Of a stretch of 64,000 bases of DNA, positions 16,349 to 25,296 are shown in pieces (position 1 is the first letter of the stretch; the number at the start of each line of letters is the position of its first letter). Position numbers and translations under genes: made by a program. The notes under the pieces were generated by a model that did not search any database, was not told where the DNA came from, and saw nothing but the letters and a program-made list of their open reading frames with translations. The stretch spans positions 186,001-250,000 of the forward strand of contig JBFNFA010000002.1 of the NCBI GenBank assembly GCA_040797845.1, read 5' to 3'. The stretch is from Clostridium_AW sp040797845. Its GTDB lineage: Bacteria; Bacillota; Clostridia; Clostridiales; Clostridiaceae.

Positions 16349-18187
16349 TTACTGCTTAACCTCAGACCATATCTGATCTAAAGTCTTAATGGTGTCACCT
16401 ATATCTTTTAAGTACTCTCCATTTTTCATTGCACTTTCTGGAGGGTATACAGCCATATCTTCCATAACTTCTTTATCTATATATGGGTATGCAGCTACAT
16501 TAGGATTTCCATATGGGAAATAACTAGATATTTCCGCACTTATTTCTGGCTCCATTATGAAATTCATAAAATCTTCTGCAGATTTTACATTTTGTGCACC
16601 CTTTGGAATAACAAAATTGTCTTGTTGAAGGAATAAGCCTTCTTCTGGAATTACATATTTTACATTAGGATTTTCCCTTCTAGCAAGGCTTCCCTCTGCG
16701 CCCCAAGCAAATATTGCTTTAGACTCCTTGTTTATAAGACTTGTCTTAGGGCTATCGCTATCATAGGATTTTACATTCTCTTGGAGTTTCTTAAGTTCCA
16801 CCTTAACCTTTGCTAATGCTTCTGGGCTAGTTTCATTAAGTGAGTATCCTAGCTTTTTAAGGGTAATTCCTATAATAACTCTTTGATCATCTAAAAGTGT
16901 CAAAGACTTTTTAAGCTCTGGTTTCCAAAGATCTTTATATCCCTTTATAGTTCCTTCTGGTACTTTAGAACTATCATAAGCTATAACCCCTGCAAGCCAC
17001 ATATAAGGAACGCTATACTTATTTCCTTCATCAAAAGGAAGATTCATAAATTGCTCTCCTATATTGCTTATATTAGGAAGATTATCTTTATTTATTTCCT
17101 GTATTAAATTTTGCTTTTTTAATATTTCTACCATAAAATCACTGGCTACTACCACATCATACTGTCCTCCCCCTGCCATCAATTTAGCAAGCATTTCTTC
17201 GTTAGAGGAGAAGGTGCTGTAATTAACTTTTACATTATATTTTTCCTCAAATTTATCTATTACCGATTGTGGTAAATACTCTGACCAGTTAAATACATTT
17301 AAAACTTGTTGAGGTTCATTATTATTTTTTCCAATTGCATATGCTCCATATCCAAAACCACCTACAGCCAAACAAATTGCTGTAAACAAAGCAGTTCCTT
17401 TTTTCATATTTATATTGATATTTTTCATTAGAAGTGCACCAACTATCATTAATACTGTAAATAGCATTATTAGCGTTGAAAGTGCATTTATCTCAGGAGT
17501 AACTCCGAATTTTACCATAGAGAAAACCTTTAATGGTAAAGTTACACTTCCTGGTCCTCCTACGAAAAAGCTGATGATTACATCGTCTAAAGAGAGAGTA
17601 AATGCTAAAAGTCCACCAGCAATTACTCCAGGCATTATTATAGGTAAAGTTACATGTAAAAATGTATTTAATGAGGAAGCTCCCAAATCCATAGCCGCCT
17701 CTTCTAGTGATCTATCAAATCCATCTAATCTTGTCTTAACTACTGCTATTACGTAAGCTACACTGAAAGTAACGTGAGAAATAATCAGTGAAGTTCTTCC
17801 TAGAGGAAGACCTATTATTGCAAAAAAGGCTAGTAGCGATATACCCATAACTATTTCCGGTATAACTAAAGGTATATTTAAAATGGAATCTAATATGCTC
17901 TTACCTTTAAATTTATATCTATACAATCCAACAGAGGCTAATGTTCCTAAAATAACAGATATTACTGTACTAACAATAGCAACCTGAAATGAATTTTTAA
18001 GAGCCTCCATTATTCCTTTATTATGAATTAAACTAGCATACCACTTAAAAGTAAAACCTGTCCAAACTACATTAAGCTTAGATTCATTGAATGAGAAAGC
18101 TATAAGAACCATTATAGGTATATATAAAAACATGAATATTAAAAACATATAAAGAGATTTTAAAATACTTCCTTTATTTTTCTTCAT
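16349..18187 (-). CDS. potCD: Fused polyamine ABC permease and substrate-binding protein (PotC-PotD)
   Basis: A 612-residue fusion. Residues 1-255 are a PotC permease with six helices and the EAA loop (LEEAAMDLGASSLNTFLHVT, 161-180). From residue 261 the sequence MKKGTALFTAICLAVGGFGY looks like the signal peptide of a once separate PotD, now serving as a seventh helix. Residues 295-612 are a complete PotD domain (LNVFNWSEYLPQSVIDKFE, VPYMWLAGVIAY, KAIFAWGAEGSLA). No ribosome site precedes the internal Met, so one polypeptide is expected, with the binding domain tethered outside the cell. It ends the potA-potB-potCD operon. Confidence 0.9.
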   Translation of the reverse strand: MKKNKGSILKSLYMFLIFMFLYIPIMVLIAFSFNESKLNVVWTGFTFKWYASLIHNKGIMEALKNSFQVAIVSTVISVILGTLASVGLYRYKFKGKSILDSILNIPLVIPEIVMGISLLAFFAIIGLPLGRTSLIISHVTFSVAYVIAVVKTRLDGFDRSLEEAAMDLGASSLNTFLHVTLPIIMPGVIAGGLLAFTLSLDDVIISFFVGGPGSVTLPLKVFSMVKFGVTPEINALSTLIMLFTVLMIVGALLMKNININMKKGTALFTAICLAVGGFGYGAYAIGKNNNEPQQVLNVFNWSEYLPQSVIDKFEEKYNVKVNYSTFSSNEEMLAKLMAGGGQYDVVVASDFMVEILKKQNLIQEINKDNLPNISNIGEQFMNLPFDEGNKYSVPYMWLAGVIAYDSSKVPEGTIKGYKDLWKPELKKSLTLLDDQRVIIGITLKKLGYSLNETSPEALAKVKVELKKLQENVKSYDSDSPKTSLINKESKAIFAWGAEGSLARRENPNVKYVIPEEGLFLQQDNFVIPKGAQNVKSAEDFMNFIMEPEISAEISSYFPYGNPNVAAYPYIDKEVMEDMAVYPPESAMKNGEYLKDIGDTIKTLDQIWSEVKQ

Positions 18188-18190
18188 TTC

Positions 18191-19120
18191 TTATAGCACC
18201 CCCCCACCATTCTTTGTTCCACCATTTTTAGCATAATAGCCAATGAATATCATCATAACTATCATTAAAACAACAGATATAGCGGATCCAAAAGGCCAGT
18301 CTCTTGCAGTTAAAAATTGATTTTTTATAAGGTTACTCATAAGTACTACTTTGCTTCCCCCCATTAAATCTGTTATAAAGAACAGTCCTAGGCTTGGGAC
18401 AAATACCAATAGGCAACCTGAAATTATACCTCCCTTAGTAAGGGGCAAAGTAACCTGTAAAAACTTATTAATAGTAGTAGCTCCTAAATCATCAGCGGCT
18501 TCCAGTAATCTTAAATCCAATTTTTCAATAGAAGCATATAGAGGAAGCACCATAAATGGAAACATCATATATAACATTCCTATCATTACCGCTGCATTAT
18601 TATACATCATTTGTAAAGGCGCTTCTATTAGCCCTAAGTTTAAAAGCAATGTATTGATTATACCTTCTGTTCTAAGCAATATTATCATGGCGTAGGTTCG
18701 AACTAAAGAGTTCGTCCAAAAAGGTAATATAATCAAAAGTAACAGTATAGGTTTTATCTTTTTATTTGATTTTGCTATGATAAAAGCAAAGGGATATCCA
18801 AATATTAAACACAGCACCGTTGTGGCCACTGCAATTAATATAGATTTAATAAATATATTTATATATAAAGGGTTTAGTAGTCTAGCGTAGTTTGATAATG
18901 TAAAATTATAAACTATATCTCCTACTTCTCCTCTTGTACAAAAACTAACCAATACTATCAAAATGATGGGTACTATAAAAAAGCCAATCATCCAAAGAGC
19001 TATTGGTAACACCGTGACGCAGGGTCCCAATATATTAGATAGTCTCTTTTTTATATCTCTACCTAATCCTCTTTTTTGGTTTAACTTATTAGTACCAATA
19101 TTAGACAGTTTCTCTTTCAC
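18191..19120 (-). CDS. potB: Polyamine ABC transporter permease PotB, second copy
   Basis: A 309-residue permease with a longer polar N-terminus (about 35 residues) than the first PotB, six helices and an EAA loop (LLEAADDLGATTINKFLQVT). GTG start at 19120, supported by AGGGGGTAGAGAG directly upstream. It sits 3 bases before potCD and 12 bases after potA, so the three form one operon. It pairs with the permease half of PotCD. Confidence 0.9.
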   Translation of the reverse strand: MKEKLSNIGTNKLNQKRGLGRDIKKRLSNILGPCVTVLPIALWMIGFFIVPIILIVLVSFCTRGEVGDIVYNFTLSNYARLLNPLYINIFIKSILIAVATTVLCLIFGYPFAFIIAKSNKKIKPILLLLIILPFWTNSLVRTYAMIILLRTEGIINTLLLNLGLIEAPLQMMYNNAAVMIGMLYMMFPFMVLPLYASIEKLDLRLLEAADDLGATTINKFLQVTLPLTKGGIISGCLLVFVPSLGLFFITDLMGGSKVVLMSNLIKNQFLTARDWPFGSAISVVLMIVMMIFIGYYAKNGGTKNGGGVL

Positions 19121-19132
19121 CTCTCTACCCCC

Positions 19133-20218
19133 TTATGCTTTTATAACCACTGTATGGTTTGGATTCCAAGTTACAAAAACCTCAGCTGATTCATCATCAA
19201 ACTTAAAGTTCTGCCCTATAGGTTCGTTGACTATTATTTCTTTCCCATTCTTAAGGACCATAACAGTCTTTATATTTGAACCAATGTAAATTCTCTCTTT
19301 AAATTTACATTGAAGCCATACGTCTCCTTCTTCCACCTCATCTTTGATCCTAATTCTTTCAGGTCTTACAGAGACAATAAATTTATCCCCAATATGATAA
19401 TTCAAATTAGGAATTCTTATTATATCTTTTTCTTCTTCAAGATTTAAAAGTACTTCTGTTTCCTTTACCTTTATAGTTTCACCTTCCAATATATTAGTTT
19501 CACCTAAGAAGTCTGCTACAAATTTAGTTTTAGGTCTCTCATAGAGTTCCTCAGGGGTTCCTAATTGTTCTATATCTCCTTTATTCATAACCACAATTCT
19601 GTCCGACATGGTTAATGCTTCTTCTTGATCGTGAGTTACAAATATAAAGGTTATTCCTAGTTCTCTTTGAAGGTGTTTAAGTTCTAATTGCATTTGTTTG
19701 CGAAGTTTTAAGTCAAGAGCACTTAATGGTTCATCTAAAAGAAGAACCTTAGGGTTGTTTATTATAGCTCTAGCTATGGCTACGCGCTGCATTTGCCCAC
19801 CACTTAATTGAGATGGCATTCTACTTTCATACCCTTCTAGTTTAACTATTTTAAGCATTTCCTGTACCTTTGCCTCAATTTGTTTCTTTGGTACCTTTTT
19901 CATTTTTAAACCAAAAGCAATATTATCAGCAATATTCATATGTGGGAAAAGAGCATAATTCTGAAACACAGTATTAACGCATCTTTCATTTGGGGACTTA
20001 TCTGTAACATCTTCCCCATCAATAATTATCTTGCCACTTGAAGGCATTTCAAAACCAGCTATCATCCTTAACGTAGTTGTCTTTCCACAACCACTAGGTC
20101 CTAGCAAAGTTAAGAATTCTCCCTTTCTAATGTGAAGATTAAGGTTTTTTACTAATGTTTCTCCATCATCGAAAGTTTTTACTATGTTTTCCAACTGAAG
20201 AAAAGCATCTGCAGCCAC
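19133..20218 (-). CDS. potA: Polyamine ABC transporter ATPase PotA, second copy
   Basis: A 361-residue ABC ATPase with Walker A (GPSGCGKTT, about 41-49), signature LSGGQMQR, Walker B LLLDEPLSALD, switch region VTHDQEEALTMSD, and a C-terminal TOBE-like domain. GTG start at 20218 with AAGGAG ten bases upstream. It heads the second pot operon, whose transcript must pass a terminator-like structure (20261-20328) first. The two pot operons differ in gene order only by the PotC-PotD fusion. Confidence 0.92.
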   Translation of the reverse strand: MAADAFLQLENIVKTFDDGETLVKNLNLHIRKGEFLTLLGPSGCGKTTTLRMIAGFEMPSSGKIIIDGEDVTDKSPNERCVNTVFQNYALFPHMNIADNIAFGLKMKKVPKKQIEAKVQEMLKIVKLEGYESRMPSQLSGGQMQRVAIARAIINNPKVLLLDEPLSALDLKLRKQMQLELKHLQRELGITFIFVTHDQEEALTMSDRIVVMNKGDIEQLGTPEELYERPKTKFVADFLGETNILEGETIKVKETEVLLNLEEEKDIIRIPNLNYHIGDKFIVSVRPERIRIKDEVEEGDVWLQCKFKERIYIGSNIKTVMVLKNGKEIIVNEPIGQNFKFDDESAEVFVTWNPNHTVVIKA

Positions 20219-20260
20219 TCCGCAACAACTCCTTTTATTATATAATTATCGTTCTCAAAA

Positions 20261-20328
20261 AAGAAAAACCTCCTATTAGTCCCATGGGCTACATGGGGCC
20301 TATTAAGAAGTTTTATTAAATAGGAGTT
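20261..20328 (-). promoter_or_regulatory. Candidate attenuator or riboswitch-like terminator in the second pot leader
   Basis: On the minus strand AACTCCTATT (20319-20328) can pair with AATAGGAGGTT (20267-20277), closing a stem with an inner CCCATG/CATGGG hairpin (20281-20297) and followed by TTTTTCTTTTTT. A first AATAGG (20299-20304) between the arms offers a competing partner for the same CCTATT. The structure lies about 40 bases before the potA start and after a good promoter, so it would control read-through. It may also serve as terminator of the upstream exopolysaccharide operon. No known riboswitch consensus is recognised. Confidence 0.5.
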
Positions 20329-20367
20329 ATAATCCCGCAAAAATACCACTCAATTATAACTGAAAAG

Positions 20368-20396
20368 AATATATCATAACGGTGTATAAATATCAA
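20368..20396 (-). promoter_or_regulatory. Predicted SigA promoter of the second pot operon
   Basis: On the minus strand: -35 TTGATA (20391-20396), 17-bp spacer, -10 TATATT (20368-20373). It lies between the stop of the GH18-like gene and the leader structure. The transcript would start near 20360, giving a leader of about 140 nt. Confidence 0.6.
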
Positions 20397-20428
20397 TAAG
20401 TTTTTTTGTATTTATACAAAGTTTTTTG

Positions 20429-21499
20429 CTAAAAATTTTGCACATGTTTAAGTGTTTGTTCCTCATTGCCTCCAAGCTTCCAGAACGCAATATTTTCATA
20501 CCCACATTCCTTAGATGTTTTCACCCATAATTCTAAAGTTTTCTCATCAGCATACCATACAAAATGGTTTGTACCATCCTCATCTATGTATTGAAAATAT
20601 ACTGCTCCGCTTGCTTCATCACGATTTATCTTAGCATTTTTATTTTTAGCTAGTAAGACAGCTTCTTTTTCTGTAAGTGAGCGAGAGTTACCTCCCTCTT
20701 TCCAATCAAAACCTCCTGTAGAAAAAGCCATCCATTTTTTACCTGGTACGTTATCCATCTTTGTAGAAAGTTTTTTGATAAATTCAATATCTGCTTTAGG
20801 ACCAGGACCACTATGGTTCCCATAGAGATTATAAGCCATGATTAAATAATTTGGACCTTCTGGAAGATTTATTTTATCTAATTTTATATTAGGCTCAAGA
20901 ATAATTCTAAGCTCTATACCTTCCACCTTTAATTGAGAATAAAGCTCTTTTATGAATATAGAAAAACTATCCAATGTATCCTTATCTATTTTTTCATAAT
21001 CAATTTCAACTCCATTGTAACCACCCTGTTTAGCATGGCCTACAATTTCTGATATATGTGCATCACGTTTTTCTTTTGATAGTAGAATTCTTTTTAGCAT
21101 CTTACTATCCTTTTGTGTAATACTTTCATCCTCATTTATTCTATCATTTACAATGGTTAGATATAATTTTTTATTATATTCATTACATATCGATTTAATT
21201 TTAGGTAATATTTTTTTATATTTTGATGGGAAAGTTATCTTGTCACTCTCATCAAAAATAGCCCCAAATGCCTGTACTGAACTCATATTATCAATCAATA
21301 TTGGCAGCTCTTCTAGTGCTTGCTCTCCATTCCAATAAGCTACCCAGGCAGATATCTCTATATTGGTCATTCTCTTTGGTTTATTTGGTTTATTTGGTTT
21401 AGAAGTAGTTAAAGCATAAAATATTGATACCAATATCATTAAAGCCAAAACAAGTATTATAAAATACCTTCCTATAAATTTCTTCCTGAACCAAACCAT
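20429..21499 (-). CDS. Membrane-anchored glycoside hydrolase family 18-like protein
   Basis: A 356-residue protein with one N-terminal membrane anchor (about 11-31) and a TIM-barrel-like domain outside the cell. GGYNGVEIDYEK (159-170) matches the GH18 active-site motif DxxDxDxE, with Glu169 as the catalytic acid; the first Asp of the motif is replaced by Asn162. The C-terminal SKECGYENIAFWKLGG is also typical of GH18. It is the last gene of the exopolysaccharide operon, so it may trim or degrade the secreted N-acetylglucosamine-type polymer. A YaaH/SleL-like peptidoglycan role is an alternative, though no LysM domain is present. Confidence 0.7.
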   Translation of the reverse strand: MVWFRKKFIGRYFIILVLALMILVSIFYALTTSKPNKPNKPKRMTNIEISAWVAYWNGEQALEELPILIDNMSSVQAFGAIFDESDKITFPSKYKKILPKIKSICNEYNKKLYLTIVNDRINEDESITQKDSKMLKRILLSKEKRDAHISEIVGHAKQGGYNGVEIDYEKIDKDTLDSFSIFIKELYSQLKVEGIELRIILEPNIKLDKINLPEGPNYLIMAYNLYGNHSGPGPKADIEFIKKLSTKMDNVPGKKWMAFSTGGFDWKEGGNSRSLTEKEAVLLAKNKNAKINRDEASGAVYFQYIDEDGTNHFVWYADEKTLELWVKTSKECGYENIAFWKLGGNEEQTLKHVQNF

Positions 21500-21516
21500 A
21501 TAACTTCCTCCTTTTT

Positions 21517-23382
21517 CTAAAAGGTTTCTATAAACCAGTCTAATATATTATTATAATGCTCTTTTACTGATGTGTATATCTTTTCAAAACCCTTTAAACG
21601 GCTATCAAAAATTACTTTTCCCTCTTCATTCTGATCTTCTAAAAGCTCTTGTACAAAAATATTATCAAAGACACCATCATATACCCTGTCCTTAGTGTTT
21701 CTTTCACTTGTACAAGCTTCAAGGGCTAAATATCCACTTGCAATACTTTCATCAATTTTTAAATCTTTTACCGCTACTTTTCCATCAACTAAAATATCTA
21801 GATTACTGCCTTTTATTCTTATTTCAACCATACGTTTTCCCAGTTGATTAGCTTTTAAATTTGGTACAAATTCCTTTGCACCATCCTCTACGCTTTCAGC
21901 AGTTTGCTCTTTCTTTTTCGTAACTTGTTCTTTTATTTTGTTCTTTTCTTCTTCATTTCTAGCCCTTTTCATATTAAGATTACCTTCATTTATCTCAGCT
22001 TCTAACATAACTTCAGGAATAGACTGTGCAGGTTTTTTATCAATATCTTTTAAATTACATTTAAAAATTTCAGTAATATTGTTATCTGATTTTTTTTCAT
22101 GTACAAATAATTCATTATCCTTCAGTGAAACCCGTACAAATGAACTATTATCTGAATTATAACGAAGATAAATAGCTTGTTCTCCAACAACATTTCCCTC
22201 AAGACTTGCGGATATTTTAAGGTCCCTAAGTTCTTTTTTATCTTTAAGATACATAAACGCTGGTTTTTCTGGAGGAGATGTTAAAATTATTTTACTTTTT
22301 ATAAATTCCCCTTGCCCCTCAACGATTTCCCATAACTTTGCACGCTCAACATCACCTTGCTCAAAAGCTACATCCTTACCTGTTTCCTGCCATACTCTCA
22401 TAAGTAGATGATTAGTATACCAATAAGGTTGTACTTGTAGACGTGTTAATTTATAAATATCATCTTCCTTACTATTAAAGCTTTTTCCCTCATTATTGAA
22501 ATGAAGTTTAAAGGTCTTTTTAATTTCCTCATTATTTACATTAGTGGCTAGTGGACTTGCGTCTCCATATAGTCCATTGGCGTGCATAATCATGTAAGCA
22601 TTTGGGATTCCCCCTAGTTCCTTAGTATAAATATCCCTCATCTGTGCGTAATCCCACTTAATACGTTTTTCCATTTCCGTACGATCTTCCACTGGAATTC
22701 CATTTTTATCTCGAATAAAGTCCATAAGATAATGATTATAATCCTCCTCCATATATTTAGCTACCATATTAAACTGATCTTGATTTAATATATTTAAAAA
22801 ATTGTTAAACCTATCAAATACATTAATGTATTCAAATCGATAACCATTTGAACCTAATTCCCAAAAAGTACTTTTCTCCATTTTCTTTAAGTCTTTTGGC
22901 ATAAGAAATTTCATATCACCTATAGCAAATTTATTAGCATATGTAAACATGGTAGCCTTATAATTAAGTTTTTCCATTATAGGCTGTGCAAATAAAGCAG
23001 AATCTTTACGCCCATCCTCAAAAGAAATATACATTGCCTTTTGAGGAAGAGGTTTTCCTTCTTTATAATATTCTATTATATCTTGCTGAGATATGGTTTC
23101 AAATCCAGAAGCCTTCATGGCACTAAGATGTTTAGACAGCATATCATTATCTATTAAGGTAGGCTTTTGAGTTCTATCCACACCAAAATAGGAGATAGCA
23201 ATAAAACCTTCATTGTTATTGTAAAGTGAAGAATTTAAGGGTTCATAGCTCTTTATATTAAAAAATGCATTTATTAAAATTCCAAAAACCACTATTAAAA
23301 ATGATATTTGAAAAACTGTTCTTATGGATTTTTTCCTATCTTTTTTCTTATAATCTAAAATATATTTTTCATTCTTTTCCAC
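21517..23382 (-). CDS. Membrane-anchored polysaccharide-deacetylase-like protein with beta-sandwich-like C-terminus
   Basis: A 621-residue protein with one N-terminal helix (about 22-43). Residues about 60-340 resemble the NodB/PgaB fold: AMYISFEDGRKDSALFAQPI corresponds to the first NodB motif, but the usual catalytic Asp is Glu, while the metal Asp is kept. Residues about 350-580 are predicted beta-rich with ELRDLKISASLEG and VEIRIKGSNLDILVDGKV, like a concanavalin-type lectin domain, interrupted by a charged KKKEQ-rich linker. Position between the synthase and the GH18 gene suggests it modifies or binds the exported polymer. Function is inferred. Confidence 0.55.
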   Translation of the reverse strand: MEKNEKYILDYKKKDRKKSIRTVFQISFLIVVFGILINAFFNIKSYEPLNSSLYNNNEGFIAISYFGVDRTQKPTLIDNDMLSKHLSAMKASGFETISQQDIIEYYKEGKPLPQKAMYISFEDGRKDSALFAQPIMEKLNYKATMFTYANKFAIGDMKFLMPKDLKKMEKSTFWELGSNGYRFEYINVFDRFNNFLNILNQDQFNMVAKYMEEDYNHYLMDFIRDKNGIPVEDRTEMEKRIKWDYAQMRDIYTKELGGIPNAYMIMHANGLYGDASPLATNVNNEEIKKTFKLHFNNEGKSFNSKEDDIYKLTRLQVQPYWYTNHLLMRVWQETGKDVAFEQGDVERAKLWEIVEGQGEFIKSKIILTSPPEKPAFMYLKDKKELRDLKISASLEGNVVGEQAIYLRYNSDNSSFVRVSLKDNELFVHEKKSDNNITEIFKCNLKDIDKKPAQSIPEVMLEAEINEGNLNMKRARNEEEKNKIKEQVTKKKEQTAESVEDGAKEFVPNLKANQLGKRMVEIRIKGSNLDILVDGKVAVKDLKIDESIASGYLALEACTSERNTKDRVYDGVFDNIFVQELLEDQNEEGKVIFDSRLKGFEKIYTSVKEHYNNILDWFIETF

Positions 23383-23397
23383 CGTTCACTACCTCCT

Positions 23398-25254
23398 TCA
23401 CTCCACTTCTTTTATCTCTTTGCTCCATCTATTTTTCTTTCTATTTATAGCATTAATGTCTTCGGGCGTCATCCTAGTTCCCCATGTAGATTTCCAGAAG
23501 GTCACCCACGCTATAGGCATCTGCCACAATAAAATAAATTCATAATATAAACAGAAAATAAAACCAAAAATCCAAATAGAACTTTTCCTAAAGAACAGAT
23601 CTACAAAACTCATAAGTAAAGCCATTAGCAAAAGCCCTGTTAAAAAGGTAGTTGGAAAAATATTCTGAGTAATAGGTATAATAATGAGATTATAGACTAC
23701 AACAATAGGTGCTGCGATAGGTACAATCAAACCCATATAGAAAAGTGAGGACATGAAAGGCTCTTTTCTCCATATAAATTTTGATGCAATGAGAGATTCC
23801 CTAAGCCAAGACCTTTTCCAACGCATTTGCTGCTTCAAAAATACCTTTTGATCAGAGGGAACAATAGTATGACAAATAGCATTATCTTGATAGCTTGTCC
23901 TATGAGTTCTAAGAATAAAATTTGTCATACTTCTATCATCGCCAAAAGTTGCTGGGTGGCCCAAAAACTTTTGGTTAAGCCATTCCTCTTTATGTTTTAA
24001 AACTAAATCCTTTCTATAACAGGAAATAGGTCCTGAAAGGCAGGTCACTGCATCAAAATAAGATTCCGCCGCTTTCATAATACGAAAAGCTACATAGTAT
24101 CTAACTGCCTGCATCTTTGTAATTATGTTTGTATACTTATTTTCAACATCAGTACGTCCAGTAACTCCACCCATTTTTGGATCTTGGAAAGGCTGAACAA
24201 GATTTTTAATAGCTGTAGGTTCTAAAAAACTATCTGAATCAACAAACACAACTAACTCATGCTTAGCTATTTCAGCTCCGGCAACAAGTGCTGCTCTTTT
24301 GCCCTCATTCTTTTCCTGTACTACAAGTTTTAAGCGTTCACCAATTTTAAATCGTTGTCCCTCATTAATCATTTTATCCATAGTTTCTCGTATCTTTTCA
24401 AGGGAGTCATCATTGGAACAATCGTCCACCACAATTACTTCAATGTTATCAATAGGATAATCTTGATTCATACAGCTCATAATAGTTCTACTAATCCATT
24501 CCTCTTCATTAAAGCAAGGAATTATGATTGACACACCTGGAGTAAAGTCAGGATTAATAGCAACATCTCTATAAAGTGATCCAAACAAATAACGGGAGAG
24601 TAAGAATACTGCAGCGATAATGCTATATAAATACAAAAACTTATTATACCTAAAGTATATAATATTTTCTGCACGCATTAGCATGATAAAGGCAACTGTA
24701 ATAAAAATAAGTAAGCTAGAAAAGCTGATAGAATATCTCCACCTACGTTTTTGGAAATATTCTAACAAAGTTTCTTCGTACTGAAATGCCACTAATTTCC
24801 CTCTATCACTGGCAGCATCTTCTATCCTTACAACCTTTGCTTTAATCTTAACCCTTGATTCAAATCCTTCAGGCATGCTGCCAGGAAGAATCTGAAATTT
24901 TAGCCAACAAACTTCTCCTAGGTTTATTTCTCTATTAGAATCTGAAATTTCCACTAGCATGCCAGAGGCAGATGTATCAATGGATTTTCCAATGTACTTC
25001 TCTTGATATACTTTTCCTGTTTTTTTATCTTGTCTAATTTCTACATTATAATCAGTAACATAACGTTTCCCAACATTATAAAAATCTTCAATATACTTTT
25101 TCTTCTCTTTAATAGAATCATCGTTTTGGCTAAGTCCCCTTCTATCTAACTTTACTCTAATTTTTTCGCTATCCGGAACATTAGGTAACATTCTTCTATC
25201 AGATTTCGATATAGGAAATACTTCTTTAACAATTTCCTTCTTATCTTTTCTCAA
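23398..25254 (-). CDS. PilZ-domain glycosyltransferase family 2 (exopolysaccharide synthase)
   Basis: A 618-residue protein. Residues about 60-165 form a PilZ-like domain with DTSASG (93-98) matching the c-di-GMP motif DxSxxG; the usual upstream RxxxR is not clean (R64 is followed by D68). Two helices (about 177-222) precede a processive GT2 domain: SIIIPCFNEEEWISRTI (242-258), DxD in VDSDS (339-341), GDD (438-440) and QxxRW (QQMRW, 475-479). Further helices follow. This is the layout of hyaluronan, chitin or poly-GlcNAc synthases. The neighbours (deacetylases, GH18) favour an N-acetylglucosamine polymer. PilZ at the N-terminus rather than the C-terminus is unusual. Confidence 0.82.
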   Translation of the reverse strand: MRKDKKEIVKEVFPISKSDRRMLPNVPDSEKIRVKLDRRGLSQNDDSIKEKKKYIEDFYNVGKRYVTDYNVEIRQDKKTGKVYQEKYIGKSIDTSASGMLVEISDSNREINLGEVCWLKFQILPGSMPEGFESRVKIKAKVVRIEDAASDRGKLVAFQYEETLLEYFQKRRWRYSISFSSLLIFITVAFIMLMRAENIIYFRYNKFLYLYSIIAAVFLLSRYLFGSLYRDVAINPDFTPGVSIIIPCFNEEEWISRTIMSCMNQDYPIDNIEVIVVDDCSNDDSLEKIRETMDKMINEGQRFKIGERLKLVVQEKNEGKRAALVAGAEIAKHELVVFVDSDSFLEPTAIKNLVQPFQDPKMGGVTGRTDVENKYTNIITKMQAVRYYVAFRIMKAAESYFDAVTCLSGPISCYRKDLVLKHKEEWLNQKFLGHPATFGDDRSMTNFILRTHRTSYQDNAICHTIVPSDQKVFLKQQMRWKRSWLRESLIASKFIWRKEPFMSSLFYMGLIVPIAAPIVVVYNLIIIPITQNIFPTTFLTGLLLMALLMSFVDLFFRKSSIWIFGFIFCLYYEFILLWQMPIAWVTFWKSTWGTRMTPEDINAINRKKNRWSKEIKEVE

Positions 25255-25296
25255 TTTAATTTACTCTCCTTTCTTTTGTTTTATTTCATAATTTAC

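Noticed and set aside
20261..20360. T-box or known riboswitch in the second pot leader
   Set aside because: No T-box sequence (AGGGTGG-type) or other known aptamer consensus was recognised. Kept only as an unclassified attenuator candidate.
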